7,040 nt of DNA, from positions 1 through 7,040 of the forward strand of contig JAUWWO010000017.1 of the NCBI GenBank assembly GCA_030616825.1. Direction: 5' to 3'. Each line of letters begins with the position of its first letter. The stretch's first letter is position 1. Of this stretch, positions 1 to 5,966 are shown piece by piece. Position numbers and translations under genes: made by a program. The notes under the pieces were generated by a model. That model ran no database searches. It was not told the origin of the DNA and worked only from the letters and a program-made list of their open reading frames with translations. The stretch comes from Candidatus Margulisiibacteriota bacterium. Its GTDB lineage: Bacteria; Margulisbacteria; WOR-1; JAUWWO01.

Positions 1-867
1 CCTCCTCATGATAAGCACATAAAATATTATATTTTGAACGGCGCTGAGTGCGAACCCTATCTTACCAATGATTACAGGATAATGATCGAGCGGGCACAGG
101 ACGTCCTCTACGGCCTTAAGGCAATGATGAAACCGGCCGATGCAGCGAAAGGGATAATTGCGATCGAAGATAATAAACCAAAGGCGGCAGAGATGATGCA
201 AAAAGCAGTCGAGGGTGAAAAAAATATTTGTGTTAAAATCGTAAGGGCAAAGTACCCTCAGGGCAGTGAAAAACAACTCATCAAGTCATTGCTCGGGAAA
301 GAAGTCCCTTCCGGAGGACTGCCCATGGATGTCGGGGCTGCCGTGAACAACGTAAGCACCGCTGCTGCGGTGGCAAAAGCCATAAAAACCGGAATGCCAT
401 TGATCGAGCGGGGTGTACCAGGACCAGGTACGAGCCTAAACGAACCCTCTAAGCGCCTCGTGCGCAGCGGAACCCCCTTGAGAGACCTCATCGAACAATG
501 CGGAGGGCTTCCCTCTGAGGCAAGAAAAGTGATCCTTGGCGGACCAATGACCGGTGCTGCCCAGTGGAACCTGGATATTCCTGTTGTAAAAGGAGTTGTA
601 GGAATTTTAGTCCTGACTAAAGACGAAATTGATGAGGCCGAGGCAGAACCGTGCATCAGATGCGCAAAATGCGTGGACACCTGCCCTGCGGGATTACTTC
701 CTAATTTTCTGGGAGATTATTCTGAGGCAGGAAAATACGACCTGTGCAAGGAATATAGAGCAAAGGACTGCATTGAATGTGGAATATGTTCCTACGTTTG
801 CCCGACTAAAAGGAATCTAATGCAGCTTATAAAGCTGGCTAAATTAGAATTGGCTAAGAGGAAATAA
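1..867 (+). CDS. rnfC: RnfC, ion-translocating electron transport complex subunit C (5' end outside window)
   Basis: RnfC is the peripheral Fe-S/FMN subunit of the Rnf complex. It binds NADH and passes electrons between NAD(H) and the membrane subunits. The reading frame is open from base 1, so the TTG at 34 is internal. The first in-window codons read PPHDKHIKYYILNGAECEPY, and NGAECEP(Y/W)LT is a hallmark RnfC core motif. The N-terminal glycine-rich nucleotide-binding part lies upstream. Next come an SLBB-like segment (MPLIERG... to ...RDLIEQCGG, then GGPMTGAAQ) and two ferredoxin-type 4Fe-4S motifs, CxxCxxCxxxCP, at bases 652-687 and 769-804. The 289 codons present are about two thirds of a usual RnfC of roughly 440 residues. 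The 3' end is intact, without the long alanine-rich tail seen in some proteobacterial RnfC. The stop is one base before the rnfD start, which indicates one operon. The family assignment is very secure. Confidence 0.97.
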   Translation, partial: PPHDKHIKYYILNGAECEPYLTNDYRIMIERAQDVLYGLKAMMKPADAAKGIIAIEDNKPKAAEMMQKAVEGEKNICVKIVRAKYPQGSEKQLIKSLLGKEVPSGGLPMDVGAAVNNVSTAAAVAKAIKTGMPLIERGVPGPGTSLNEPSKRLVRSGTPLRDLIEQCGGLPSEARKVILGGPMTGAAQWNLDIPVVKGVVGILVLTKDEIDEAEAEPCIRCAKCVDTCPAGLLPNFLGDYSEAGKYDLCKEYRAKDCIECGICSYVCPTKRNLMQLIKLAKLELAKRK

Positions 868-868
868 T

Positions 869-1894
869 ATGGCTAATGGAAACACAAAACTCCTGGTTTC
901 GCCGGCCCCTCATGCAAGGGATAAGATGACCGGCTTGGCCATGATGTGGGAAACAGGCCTGGCTCTGCTTCCTGCAACCATAGTTGGGATATTACTTTTT
1001 GGAACAAAAGGGCTGCTGCCGATAATTGTGTCAATCACGACTGCTCTGGCAGCAGAACTTGCAATGCTCAAACTCAGAAAATTACAGCCAAAACCAGCTG
1101 ATATCGGATCAGCAGCTTTAACAGGACTCCTTCTTGCGCTTACACTTCCGCCTGCACTTCCCTGGTATGCAGCTTCTCTTGGAGCAGTAATTGCAATAAT
1201 AATAGCAAAGCACTTTTTCGGAGGACTGGGATACAATATATTCAATCCAGCGCTCGTTGGAAGGGCGTTTCTTGTTGCCTCATGGCCGGTGATCATGACA
1301 ACATGGTTAGCGCCACTAACAGGTGTTGATGCAGTAACAACAGCAACCCCCCTGGCCCTTGTCAAATCGCAGTTCAATGCTGACCCGACCCTGAGACTCA
1401 ATGCCCTTGGGTTTCCTTCGCTTTCCTTCATGGCCGCAGATCCCATGATGCTGCTTACAAATATCGCCGAGCACGGTCAGGTCTATGTAAAGCTCCTTTT
1501 CGGCGCATATGGGGGCTGCATTGGCGAGACAAGCGCTCTGGCGCTGATACTTGGCGGAATATATCTGCTGTGGAGAAAAGTAATAGAGTGGAGAATACCG
1601 CTAAGCTACATCGGTACTGTAATGATAATATCAATACTCTTCAATCAGGACCCCTTCTTCCATGTACTTGCAGGAGGATTGCTCCTTGGAGCATTATTTA
1701 TGGCAACTGATCCGGTAACTTCACCTGTAACAAAACCCGGCAGATGGATTTTGGGAATTGGCTGCGGTATCATCACCATGGTCATAAGATTTGTTGGAGG
1801 ATATCCCGAAGGCGTCTGCTATTCAATTTTAATAATGAACGCAGCAGTGCCGCTGCTGGACAGATATTTCAGGGGAAGGACGTTTGGAACATAA
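869..1894 (+). CDS. rnfD: RnfD, membrane flavoprotein subunit of the Rnf complex
   Basis: RnfD is an integral membrane subunit of the NqrB/RnfD family that carries covalently bound FMN and takes part in ion-coupled electron transfer. The 341-residue length is normal for the family. The protein is mostly hydrophobic, with about nine or ten likely membrane segments (for example around 30-67, 83-113, 130-148, 206-233, 245-278 and 292-330). The family motif GGLGYNIFNPALVGRAFL lies near 118-135. The flavinylation motif reads TTATPLA, and by homology the phosphoester-linked FMN should sit on Thr160. The conserved ATDPVTSP segment is at 279-286. The ATG is one base after the rnfC stop and follows an AGAGGA Shine-Dalgarno-like sequence at the end of rnfC, so translation is probably coupled. 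Only three bases separate it from rnfG. Flavin attachment would need an ApbE-type transferase, which is not in this window. Confidence 0.97.
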   Translation: MANGNTKLLVSPAPHARDKMTGLAMMWETGLALLPATIVGILLFGTKGLLPIIVSITTALAAELAMLKLRKLQPKPADIGSAALTGLLLALTLPPALPWYAASLGAVIAIIIAKHFFGGLGYNIFNPALVGRAFLVASWPVIMTTWLAPLTGVDAVTTATPLALVKSQFNADPTLRLNALGFPSLSFMAADPMMLLTNIAEHGQVYVKLLFGAYGGCIGETSALALILGGIYLLWRKVIEWRIPLSYIGTVMIISILFNQDPFFHVLAGGLLLGALFMATDPVTSPVTKPGRWILGIGCGIITMVIRFVGGYPEGVCYSILIMNAAVPLLDRYFRGRTFGT

Positions 1895-1897
1895 GAG

Positions 1898-2434
1898 ATG
1901 AAGGATATTGCTAAACTTGGAATATTTCTTATGATCGTTGCAGCTATTGCAGCTGCTGCGCTGTCCACAACATACATACTCTGCGCCCCAAAGATCGAGG
2001 AGCAGAGAATCAGAGAAAGGGAAGCAGCGCTTACCCGGGTCCTTCCAGCTGCCACATCATTTAAAGAAGCCCAAAAAACAGTTGACGGGGAGGAAGTCAG
2101 CTATTTTCAGGGATTTTTAAATGAAAAGACCGTAGGGGCAGCAATCATGGTCTCTCCAATGGGATATGGCGGCTCAATAGAGATGCTTGTGGGAATTGAC
2201 TCCAAAGGAAAAGTCAGCGGAGTTAAAATCCTTAAATCGGTTGAAACCCCGGGACTGGGGTTAAATGCAGACGATCCTGAATTCCTCTTGCAATTCAAAG
2301 GCAAAAGCAGCGATGATAAGCTCAAGGCAAAACTGGATATTCAGGCAATAACAGGGGCAACAATAACCACGCAGACAGTAGCAGACGGAGTGAGAGAAGC
2401 TCTTCGAATATTCAAAAAGCTAGAGGTTGAATAA
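1898..2434 (+). CDS. rnfG: RnfG, FMN-binding electron transport complex subunit G
   Basis: RnfG is anchored in the membrane with an extracytoplasmic FMN-binding domain (NqrC/RnfG family) and carries a second covalent FMN. The 178-residue protein starts with one hydrophobic anchor (about residues 7-29). A charged linker follows, then the FMN-binding domain with the family segments ETPGLG (116-121) and ITGATITTQTV (151-161). By homology Thr155 of TGAT is the FMN attachment site. The residue six positions before this threonine, often Asp in the ApbE target motif, is Gln149 here; an Asp is present at 147. The start follows the rnfD stop by three bases with no strong ribosome binding site of its own, so translational coupling is likely. 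The stop lies two bases from the stop of a convergent gene, so no rnfE follows and there is no room for a separate operon terminator. Confidence 0.96.
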   Translation: MKDIAKLGIFLMIVAAIAAAALSTTYILCAPKIEEQRIREREAALTRVLPAATSFKEAQKTVDGEEVSYFQGFLNEKTVGAAIMVSPMGYGGSIEMLVGIDSKGKVSGVKILKSVETPGLGLNADDPEFLLQFKGKSSDDKLKAKLDIQAITGATITTQTVADGVREALRIFKKLEVE

Positions 2435-2436
2435 AA

Positions 2437-2784
2437 CTACAGGCAGCGCATTGCCACAGCAACAGCGCCTGCAACACTATTGCGGATGCTTCGAAGAAAC
2501 GGTTTGCAGTGCAACTTGTGTCCCACGTCCGCATCCACGATCTTTTTAATCTTTTCTATTTCGAGCTTTGCCTTCCCGGGAGGGTACCTTAAAACCGAGA
2601 GAACGATTTCCTCGATGAGTCTGTCCTCGAAATCAAAATAGTATTCCGGTCTATTGAATTCCGAAAGTTTGTCCAGAGCTTCCTCCCAGATTTTCCCATC
2701 AAACTTGATCGTTCCAGTTGGGGATTTTCTGGACATCATGAAGGCGTATAATTTTGTCTTTCTATCTATCAGTTCGCTGATCAT
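2437..2784 (-). CDS. Small conserved-looking hypothetical protein, 115 aa
   Basis: I do not recognise this protein. It is 115 residues and probably soluble and cytoplasmic, since it has no signal peptide. The N-terminal two thirds are rich in charged and aromatic residues (for example FNRPEYYFDFEDRLIEEI at about 43-60). A lysine/glutamate-rich helix-like stretch follows (KAKLEIEKIKKIVDADVGHK), with a short small-residue stretch, AGAVAVAM, near the C-terminus that is too short for a membrane anchor. The ATG at 2784 is supported by a good Shine-Dalgarno site seven bases upstream (GAGGTGA). The gene converges on rnfG with two bases between the stops. The opposite-strand frame over its 5' end has no comparable start signal. 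It is the last of the leftward genes in the window. It could be cotranscribed with the 155-residue gene upstream, although 104 bases separate them. That it is a gene is likely; its function is unknown. Confidence 0.62.
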   Translation of the reverse strand: MISELIDRKTKLYAFMMSRKSPTGTIKFDGKIWEEALDKLSEFNRPEYYFDFEDRLIEEIVLSVLRYPPGKAKLEIEKIKKIVDADVGHKLHCKPFLRSIRNSVAGAVAVAMRCL

Positions 2785-2791
2785 AGCACTC

Positions 2792-2798
2792 TCACCTC
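2792..2798 (-). promoter_or_regulatory. Ribosome binding site of the 115-aa gene
   Basis: GAGGTGA on the - strand is a seven-base match to the anti-Shine-Dalgarno sequence, seven bases before the ATG at 2784. It is the main support for calling this small frame a gene. Confidence 0.65.
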
Positions 2799-2888
2799 AA
2801 AAGGGTGTGGAGAATGGCGCTCCAGCTCTCCTAATATATATCGACAAAATTAAGCGAATATTTCAATTTAGCTTGAATTATATGGGGA

Positions 2889-3356
2889 TTAGAAGGTTTC
2901 GTCTGTAGAGGAATCTTCTCCTTCGTCGGTGCTTTCCCATGGTTCTTCCGTGACGATTCCAAGCTCCATAAGTTTATCCGCAAACAGACTCTGTGAGAGC
3001 GGCGGATGGGACTTTGGACTATCGTCAGGAAGAAGCCTGATGATCCTTTCTCCGCCATGGAGTTCAAAAAGGGTTTTCTCCTGTCCTTTGACCTTTTTTA
3101 CTCTTATATAATCGAAAACATTAACATTTATATAGATCCTGCCGGAGAGAAATAGGGTCGGCTCTTCGGAACTTGCGCAAACCCTCATGATGTAGCCCCT
3201 GCCCTTTGACGCGATCTTGCCCTTCAAAAACTCATAATACACAACATGACCCAGGTCCCGGAGCAGGGTCAGCATATATCTCTTGTTGTAAATGATGCCC
3301 TCATTTACTATAAATTGAATCCTGTTTAATTGTTTGTTTTTATGTCTTTCTTGCAT
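2889..3356 (-). CDS. Hypothetical protein with acidic C-terminal tail, 155 aa
   Basis: I do not recognise this protein. It has 155 residues, with no signal peptide or membrane segment. The N-terminus is basic (MQERHKNKQLNR), the middle is mixed and beta-strand-like (about 45-110, including GRIYINVNVFDYIRVKKVKG), and the tail is strongly acidic and Ser/Thr-rich (last about 20 residues: EEPWESTDEGEDSSTDETF). The frame starts 24 bases after the trpC stop. A TTGAAT-17-TATAAT promoter overlaps the end of trpC and leaves only about three to five leader bases, with no Shine-Dalgarno site before the ATG at 3356. An internal ATG at 3275 (residue 28) with a weak AAGAGA upstream is an alternative start and would give 128 residues. 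Readthrough from trpC is also possible. I infer that it is a real gene from the long frame, the close packing and the promoter; no function can be proposed. Confidence 0.65.
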   Translation of the reverse strand: MQERHKNKQLNRIQFIVNEGIIYNKRYMLTLLRDLGHVVYYEFLKGKIASKGRGYIMRVCASSEEPTLFLSGRIYINVNVFDYIRVKKVKGQEKTLFELHGGERIIRLLPDDSPKSHPPLSQSLFADKLMELGIVTEEPWESTDEGEDSSTDETF

Positions 3357-3366
3357 CTCAGTCCGG

Positions 3367-3395
3367 ATTATAACAAATGGTCAAACTTGATTCAA
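3367..3395 (-). promoter_or_regulatory. Sigma70-type promoter for the 155-aa gene
   Basis: On the - strand TTGAAT (3390-3395) and a perfect TATAAT (3367-3372) are separated by 17 bases. The -35 box falls within the last codons of trpC. The -10 box ends ten bases before the ATG at 3356, so transcription would start only a few bases upstream of the start codon. The call rests on consensus match only. Confidence 0.55.
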
Positions 3396-4163
3396 CAACT
3401 CCCTAATCTTCTCTCCGACATCCTTGCTCCTCAATATCCCCTCTCCTACCAGGATCGCATCGACCCCTGCTTCCACGAGCAATTTTACATCTTTGCCGGA
3501 TTCAATTCCACTCTCTGAAACAACTATTGTTTTCTTTAGTTCGGGCATGGACTTTAGAATATTAATCGTTGTATTGATGTCAAGGGCGAAGTTAGAAAGG
3601 TCTCTGTTGTTTATTCCTATAATCTTTGCCCCTGCAGAATATGCTCTTGCCGCTTCATCTGCTGTGTGAACTTCAATGAGACTCGCCATACCAAGCTCCT
3701 GAGCAAGTTTGATAAATTTTTTAAGGTCGTCATCGGAAAGAACTCGAACTATTAAGAGGATCGCGTCGGCCCCGGCGATCCTGGATTCATAAATCTGAGC
3801 CTCATTGATGATGAAATCCTTTCTCAGGATCGGTATCGTTGTTGATTCCTTGGCTGCCTTCAAATGCTCAAGTGCGCCCATGAAGAATTTTTTGTCGGTG
3901 AGCACTGATACAGCTGAAGCCCCTGATTCCTCGTAGGTCTTGGCAAGGGTAATGGGATCAAGTCTTTCTCTGATTACGCCGGCTGAAGGTGATGCCTTCT
4001 TGATTTCCGCGATCAGTGAGATCCTGTCCTTTTTAAAGGCTTTGTAGAAATCACGAGGTTTCGGCAGGCTTTGAGCTAACTTCTCAACCTCTTTCCCTCT
4101 GTATGCCTCTCTTAACTTCTCAACTTCTAGCTTTTTTGTATTTATTATGTCGTCAAGGATCAT
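3381..4163 (-). CDS. trpC: Indole-3-glycerol-phosphate synthase
   Basis: TrpC converts 1-(2-carboxyphenylamino)-1-deoxyribulose 5-phosphate to indole-3-glycerol phosphate, a cytoplasmic step of tryptophan synthesis. The protein is 260 residues, the usual length for a monofunctional TIM-barrel enzyme, and is not fused to TrpF. Known active-site residues are recognisable: Glu53 and Lys55 in IAEIKKASPS, Lys115 in LRKDF, Glu164 in LIEVH, Asn185 in GINNRDL, and Glu217 and Ser218 in SESGI. The phosphate-binding VGEGIL loop is near 239-244. The start MILDDIINTKK matches the normal TrpC N-terminus, so the ATG at 4163 is secure even though no Shine-Dalgarno site precedes it. A strong promoter lies immediately upstream. 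No other trp gene is adjacent: the upstream neighbour is a GlpX-like phosphatase and the downstream one an unknown protein. The gene is therefore detached from a classical trp operon, at least on the side visible here. Confidence 0.98.
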   Translation of the reverse strand: MILDDIINTKKLEVEKLREAYRGKEVEKLAQSLPKPRDFYKAFKKDRISLIAEIKKASPSAGVIRERLDPITLAKTYEESGASAVSVLTDKKFFMGALEHLKAAKESTTIPILRKDFIINEAQIYESRIAGADAILLIVRVLSDDDLKKFIKLAQELGMASLIEVHTADEAARAYSAGAKIIGINNRDLSNFALDINTTINILKSMPELKKTIVVSESGIESGKDVKLLVEAGVDAILVGEGILRSKDVGEKIRELLNQV

Positions 4164-4171
4164 TTGGGCTT

Positions 4172-4200
4172 ACTATACATCCTGGAAAAATTCGCGTCAA
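4172..4200 (-). promoter_or_regulatory. Sigma70-type promoter of trpC, predicted leaderless transcript
   Basis: On the - strand TTGACG (4195-4200) and TATAGT (4172-4177) are separated by exactly 17 bases. Only eight bases (AAGCCCAA) lie between the -10 box and the trpC ATG. With normal start-site spacing, transcription would begin zero to two bases from the start codon, so the mRNA should be leaderless or nearly so, consistent with the missing Shine-Dalgarno site. There is no room for an attenuator leader. Confidence 0.65.
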
Positions 4201-4209
4201 GCTTTCTTA

Positions 4210-4243
4210 GAAAAAGAGGGAGGCACCCAAGCTATGAGTGCCT
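4210..4243 (-). terminator. Possible terminator after the GlpX-like gene
   Basis: An inverted repeat, AGGCAC (4221-4226) and GTGCCT (4238-4243), encloses an 11-base loop. On the - strand it is followed by TCCCTCTTTTTCT, a T-run displaced a few bases from the stem. It lies between the GlpX-like stop (4273) and the trpC promoter, where a terminator would be expected. The long loop and displaced T-run make it a non-canonical candidate. On the + strand the stem also ends in TTTT, but no rightward gene is nearby. Confidence 0.4.
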
Positions 4244-4272
4244 TTTAAAAACCCCAAGAAACAATCTACATG

Positions 4273-5862
4273 CTAAATTTCTGTGGAAGAAGTTTCCATA
4301 ATAAAAACTGTCTGTGAACCGCCGGCAAATAGGCTTTCGGTAACAATCGAGTTGCCTTCTTTTCTAATTCCAAGAAGCGGCGCCCACTTATTAAGAGTTA
4401 TGGCTGTAGAAAGATACATTGTATCAGGAGTAAACCTAAAGTCGTCAAGTCTACCGACTTGCCTGACATCCCACCATCCCTCTCCCTGAAGCACTTTCCC
4501 AAGAAATATCCGCGATGCATCAGAAAATCTGACGTTTCCTCTAATCTGCGGATCTGGATTTTCAACAATTGCGAGCTCCCCTAAAAATTCGGAATAATTA
4601 AATCCGGGGGTGTCAATTTCAGCAGCTGCCGCATCCTTAAAGAATGCCCTAAGCGGATCTGACGGAGCAAGCCTGCGGATAAGCGACCCAAGATGTTCTC
4701 CATCGTAAAGCCGTGCTCTGACCATCTTCCCATATTCAGCTTCAGTAAACCCAAACCTGTGTTCCAAATTCAACAGGTCTGCTTGGGCCTTTTCTTCCGC
4801 CAATCTATCATGTGACGCGAACTGAAAAGACATAACACAACCCGTCGGAACTCCAAGAAGAGCACCAATTATGCTCTCCATAACACCTCCGCTTAAACCA
4901 GCAAAATGTAATCGCCCTGCAGCGATCGCTGGTGCATATATAGAATCTCCATCAGTGGGTTTTATTATATTTTCACCCACCATACCTGCAGCTATTAGTG
5001 CCTCAAAAATACTTTTGTGACGCGAACGGCCAAGCGCTGCTGCAACAATCTCGCTGGGTTTAACTCCAAATGTTTCAGAAATAGCTTTAACAAGCGCCTC
5101 TGCAGTAAAATTTCTTAAAGTTATACCCGCAGCTCCAAGCCGATGATGCAAAAACAACCTGTTTAAATACAGATCATCAGTAGATACTCTAAAACCACCT
5201 TGCAGGCCACTGGCATTTGCCGCAGCCATCAAACTTAGCGCTCCGGAGTAACCTGGATACCAATTTAAAGGATCAATCAATTCAGGACTCCATCCTTCTC
5301 CTCCTTTGAAATCTCCTTTTTCCAAATTAATAGGTTTAGCTGAGTTGGTAACTTCTAAAGGATCAACCAAAAAGTCCACCTTTAACCCATAGCCTGATCC
5401 TACTGGTTCACCAAGGAAAAGAGCCGCCTCCTTGCTCATTGCATCTCTTCCTCCTCCCTCTCCACCCTTAATTGTCCCTCTCATACTGATGCGTTGCATG
5501 GCGTTACGCATTGCCTGGGTTGCCGCCCCATCCGCGGCTTTCTTTTCACCACTGCCCAGGTAAGGATGAGCAGCAATAGCCGCCGCAATCCCGGGCACCA
5601 ACAATTCGGCCATCATTTCCACATCGCCAATTTGGTCAACAGGCCCGGCTATCTCATGGAATTTAATACCATTTATTCTGAATTTAGTATCGCCACAAGA
5701 GAACTCCCTTCCCTTCAAAATTGTTGCCATGGTATTAAAAGGGAAGTTGCCTCTTTGATCAAGCCCCCTTGCCCGTCTATATCCTTGTATTCCTTTCCGC
5801 AGCATATTAATAGTAGGTGGAAACCCTTGTTGTGTTTTTACTGTTCCTTTAACTATTGGCAT
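4273..5862 (-). CDS. GlpX-family (class II) fructose-1,6-bisphosphatase-like protein, enlarged form
   Basis: This is probably a cytoplasmic metal-dependent sugar-bisphosphate 1-phosphatase of the GlpX family. Compared from memory with E. coli GlpX, the whole core aligns. GEKKAADGAATQAMR (105-119) matches GDKNTADGAAVNAMR. GGEGGGRD (133-140) matches IGEGEID, with one extra residue. VDFLVDPLEVT (162-172) matches VDIAVDPIEGT. RSRH (279-282), TDGD (303-306) and the Glu329 loop GLSGGVMES follow in order, and the C-terminal TESLFAGGSQT matches TETLLIRGKSRT. Lys107, Asp111, Glu135, Asp140, Asp167, Glu170, Thr172 and Glu329 correspond to the known catalytic and metal-binding positions. At 529 residues it is far longer than the usual 320-340: there is an N-terminal extension of about 75-90 residues, about 30 extra residues after DPLEVT and about 90 between the Glu329 loop and RLDDFRF. 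The start is set by a consensus ribosome binding site. The aldolase gene lies just upstream. The substrate is not settled: fructose or sedoheptulose bisphosphate, or another. Confidence 0.88.
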   Translation of the reverse strand: MPIVKGTVKTQQGFPPTINMLRKGIQGYRRARGLDQRGNFPFNTMATILKGREFSCGDTKFRINGIKFHEIAGPVDQIGDVEMMAELLVPGIAAAIAAHPYLGSGEKKAADGAATQAMRNAMQRISMRGTIKGGEGGGRDAMSKEAALFLGEPVGSGYGLKVDFLVDPLEVTNSAKPINLEKGDFKGGEGWSPELIDPLNWYPGYSGALSLMAAANASGLQGGFRVSTDDLYLNRLFLHHRLGAAGITLRNFTAEALVKAISETFGVKPSEIVAAALGRSRHKSIFEALIAAGMVGENIIKPTDGDSIYAPAIAAGRLHFAGLSGGVMESIIGALLGVPTGCVMSFQFASHDRLAEEKAQADLLNLEHRFGFTEAEYGKMVRARLYDGEHLGSLIRRLAPSDPLRAFFKDAAAAEIDTPGFNYSEFLGELAIVENPDPQIRGNVRFSDASRIFLGKVLQGEGWWDVRQVGRLDDFRFTPDTMYLSTAITLNKWAPLLGIRKEGNSIVTESLFAGGSQTVFIMETSSTEI

Positions 5863-5869
5863 TTTAAAA

Positions 5870-5878
5870 ACCTCCTTT
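5870..5878 (-). promoter_or_regulatory. Strong ribosome binding site of the GlpX-like gene
   Basis: AAAGGAGGT on the - strand is a nine-base match to the anti-Shine-Dalgarno sequence, seven bases before the ATG at 5862. It fixes the start codon, and so makes the long N-terminal extension part of the protein. It points to efficient translation and to a bacterial-type ribosome interaction. Confidence 0.85.
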
Positions 5879-5902
5879 TATTTTTCTAACTTTTATTTTT
5901 CT
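5875..5902 (-). repeat. 13-bp direct repeat running into the Shine-Dalgarno site
   Basis: Two perfect copies of AGAAAAATAAAAG (- strand sense) occupy 5890-5902 and 5875-5887, two bases apart. The downstream copy overlaps the ribosome binding site by four bases (5875-5878). The A-rich, unstructured leader could act as a translation enhancer or protein-binding site, or could be a slippage duplication. The repeat is seen directly; any role is inference. Confidence 0.75.
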
Positions 5903-5925
5903 GCCATATATTCGCCATTAAGGAT

Positions 5926-5960
5926 CAAAAAGGGGAACTTCTACAGAAGCTCCCCTTTTG
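5926..5960 (-). terminator. Rho-independent terminator-like hairpin after the aldolase gene
   Basis: The arms AAAAGGGGA (5928-5936) and TCCCCTTTT (5951-5959) pair perfectly. They continue inward past one mismatch with CTTC (5938-5941) and GAAG (5946-5949) around a four-base loop. On the - strand the stem ends in CCCCTTTTT, giving a five-T run. It starts eight bases after the aldolase stop and lies before the GlpX-like gene. Because the stem is flanked by A and T runs it could also work on the + strand, but no rightward gene ends here. Confidence 0.75.
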
Positions 5961-5966
5961 AGAAAA

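Noticed and set aside
403..460. Unusual RnfC segment RGVPGPGTSLNEPSKRLV, considered as a compensated double frameshift
   Set aside because: Neither alternative frame restores a more typical sequence (one meets a stop), and the segment length matches the family, so it is ordinary divergence.
258..680. 140-aa frame on the - strand inside rnfC
   Set aside because: It is antisense to well-conserved rnfC coding sequence and has no family-like motifs, so it is a shadow frame.
910..1446. 178-aa frame on the - strand inside rnfD
   Set aside because: It is antisense to the conserved RnfD membrane core. Its serine- and alanine-rich composition is what the complement of hydrophobic coding sequence gives.
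2820..2885. AT-rich stretch with TATATATT and an imperfect inverted repeat (AATTAAGC / GCTTGAATT) upstream of the 115-aa gene
   Set aside because: The best -35 match (TTGAAA) is about 20 bases or more from the -10-like sequence, and the stem is short, bulged and AT-rich. It is not enough to call a promoter or terminator.
5494..5889. 131-aa + strand frame over the 5' end of the GlpX-like gene
   Set aside because: The other strand carries the conserved GlpX motifs and a consensus ribosome binding site. This frame is histidine- and cysteine-rich and shows no recognisable domain.
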